64,000 nucleotides of DNA, taken from positions 62,001 to 126,000 of the forward strand of contig NZ_JAQIPB010000013.1 in NCBI RefSeq assembly GCF_028023875.1, written 5' to 3'. The notes beneath the pieces were generated by a model. The model was not told the origin of the DNA. It did no database searches and saw only the letters and a list, made by a program, of their open reading frames with translations. The translations under genes were made by a program, and so were the position numbers. The number at the start of each line of letters is the position of its first letter. The stretch's first letter is position 1. Source of the stretch: Xenophilus arseniciresistens (GTDB lineage Bacteria; Pseudomonadota; Gammaproteobacteria; Burkholderiales; Burkholderiaceae_C). Shown here piece after piece: positions 63,371 to 64,000 of the stretch.

Positions 63371-63463
63371 CCCCAGGGCGCTTCGCGCCTCCCCCTTCTC
63401 TCGCTTCGCGGGAAGGGGGCGCACCCTGCGGTCCGGCAAAGCCGGTCCCGTGGGTGCCCTGAG
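63371..63463 (+). repeat. Structured three-hairpin downstream repeat, copy C
   Basis: 93 bp from CCCCAGG to CCCTGAG, 4 bp after a stop codon. Hairpins: GGCGC-TTC-GCGCC, CCCCCTTC...GAAGGGGG with CGC-TTC-GCG inside, and GCACCC/GGGTGC enclosing CCGGC-AAA-GCCGG. It is the most regular of the copies. Nearly identical to copy A although 52 kb apart. Confidence 0.87.
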
Positions 63464-63536
63464 GGCTTCGCTGCGCTCGCCGGCTCGGATGGAAGAAAGC
63501 TGGTGGCGTCACGCTGACTACGTAGGTGGACTGTTC

Positions 63537-64000
63537 ATGAAGCATCGACTGTCGCTGGTGGCTCTGGCCGCACTGTTGGCAAATCTTTCGCCGGCACTGG
63601 CGCAGCAGGGCGTGCTGCAGGACCTGGGCTGGGTGGTGCAGCGACCCGGCAGCCAGGTGGACGCGCAGACGCAGGCGCAGGTGCAGGGCAACCGCGTGAG
63701 CGGGCCCGTGACGGCCGCGGGCGGGCGCGTGGCCGCGGGCATGGGGCTGGCGGCCAATGCGCAGGCGCGTGGCTCGGCGCTGGTCAACGGCGTGGCGCTC
63801 ACGGGCATCGAATCGCGCGGCAGCCGGCTGCAGGTGCTGCGCAACGAGAGCCTGGGGCTGGTCAATGCATTGGGCGGCTCGGCCGTGGTCAATGCGGTGC
63901 AGCTCACGGGCGCGGCCGGCCGGCAACCTTTGGCACAAAGCCAGATGGTGGTGGGCGGCAACAAGGCCACGAACGTCGAAGCCATGGGCGGCGACGCCTC
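63537..64000 (+). CDS. Secreted repeat protein related to the preceding gene, cut by window edge
   Basis: ATG 63537; open to the right edge (154 codons seen). A Sec signal peptide ends SPALAQQ (residue 23). The mature part repeats the theme of the upstream protein: LRNESLGLVNALGGSAVVNA and VVGGNKATNVEAMGG match VSGNKARDVMAIGG and AIGGTANVNSV there. Several Gln/Ala-rich units (DAQTQAQVQGNRVSG) precede them. Likely a larger partner or paralogue in the same operon, with repeat copy C between. Function unknown. Confidence 0.72.
   Translation, partial: MKHRLSLVALAALLANLSPALAQQGVLQDLGWVVQRPGSQVDAQTQAQVQGNRVSGPVTAAGGRVAAGMGLAANAQARGSALVNGVALTGIESRGSRLQVLRNESLGLVNALGGSAVVNAVQLTGAAGRQPLAQSQMVVGGNKATNVEAMGGDA

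Overview
The window is about 69% G+C chromosomal DNA with dense, short-spaced operons. The gene content (Bug/TctC solute receptors, GTP-dependent PEP carboxykinase, a fused LivHM permease, and many LysR, GntR and TetR regulators) points to a betaproteobacterium of the Comamonadaceae (Variovorax/Acidovorax/Hydrogenophaga-like). This placement is inference from content; there is no rRNA or other phylogenetic marker. No tRNA, rRNA, CRISPR array, phage or complete insertion sequence was seen.

Layout. 1-3.8 kb: a minus-strand catabolic set (amidohydrolase cut by the left edge, TauE/SafE exporter, Bug receptor) divergent from a GntR/HutC-type regulator, which is followed by a 2-oxoglutarate-type oxygenase. 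4.7-10.7 kb: mixed housekeeping (CinA-like amidase, flavin reductase, SpmA-SpmB-like membrane protein, DM13 protein, metallophosphoesterase, LysR regulator) and two small proteins whose genes share a leader motif. 10.7-11.8 kb: a lower-GC island with a structured repeat and an integron remnant (attI-like site, one 369-bp cassette with a canonical attC, start of a second cassette, no integrase). 11.8-17.9 kb: pckG, a small membrane protein, threonine ammonia-lyase and a double-AAA ATPase. 17.9-25.1 kb: a LysR-controlled operon of acyl-CoA synthetase, acyl-CoA dehydrogenase, Bug receptor and an alkylsulfatase-like lipoprotein. 25.1-27 kb: recQ.

27-38 kb holds a complete histidine-utilisation region: a NitT/TauT-type ABC transporter, hutC and hutH-U-D-I-F-G (the five-step route through N-formylglutamate). 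Three copies of TGTATAGACA mark probable HutC operators, and a sigma-54 promoter with an NtrC-like site lies ahead of the transporter. 38-42.4 kb: an orphan CHASE2 histidine kinase and the dgoK-dgoA pair.

42.4-59.5 kb is a candidate nicotinamide/nicotinate catabolic locus: enamidase-like amidohydrolase, TetR regulator and ferredoxin-NADP reductase on one strand; on the other a 6-hydroxynicotinate-reductase-like iron-sulfur protein, UPF0280, two DUF1185 proteins, a Liv-type ABC transporter, a Tat-signal nicotinamidase, and a NicA/NicB-type molybdenum dehydrogenase fused to three c-type haem domains. Together they suggest uptake and deamidation of nicotinamide, hydroxylation to 6-hydroxynicotinate, ring reduction and hydrolytic opening.

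59.5-64 kb: acyltransferase, FAH-family protein, lipoprotein, then two adjacent genes for secreted proteins sharing an Asn/Gly-rich repeat, the second cut by the right edge. A roughly 90-bp three-hairpin repeat with compensatory base changes occurs three times (plus one truncated copy), always a few bases after a stop codon and in gene orientation.
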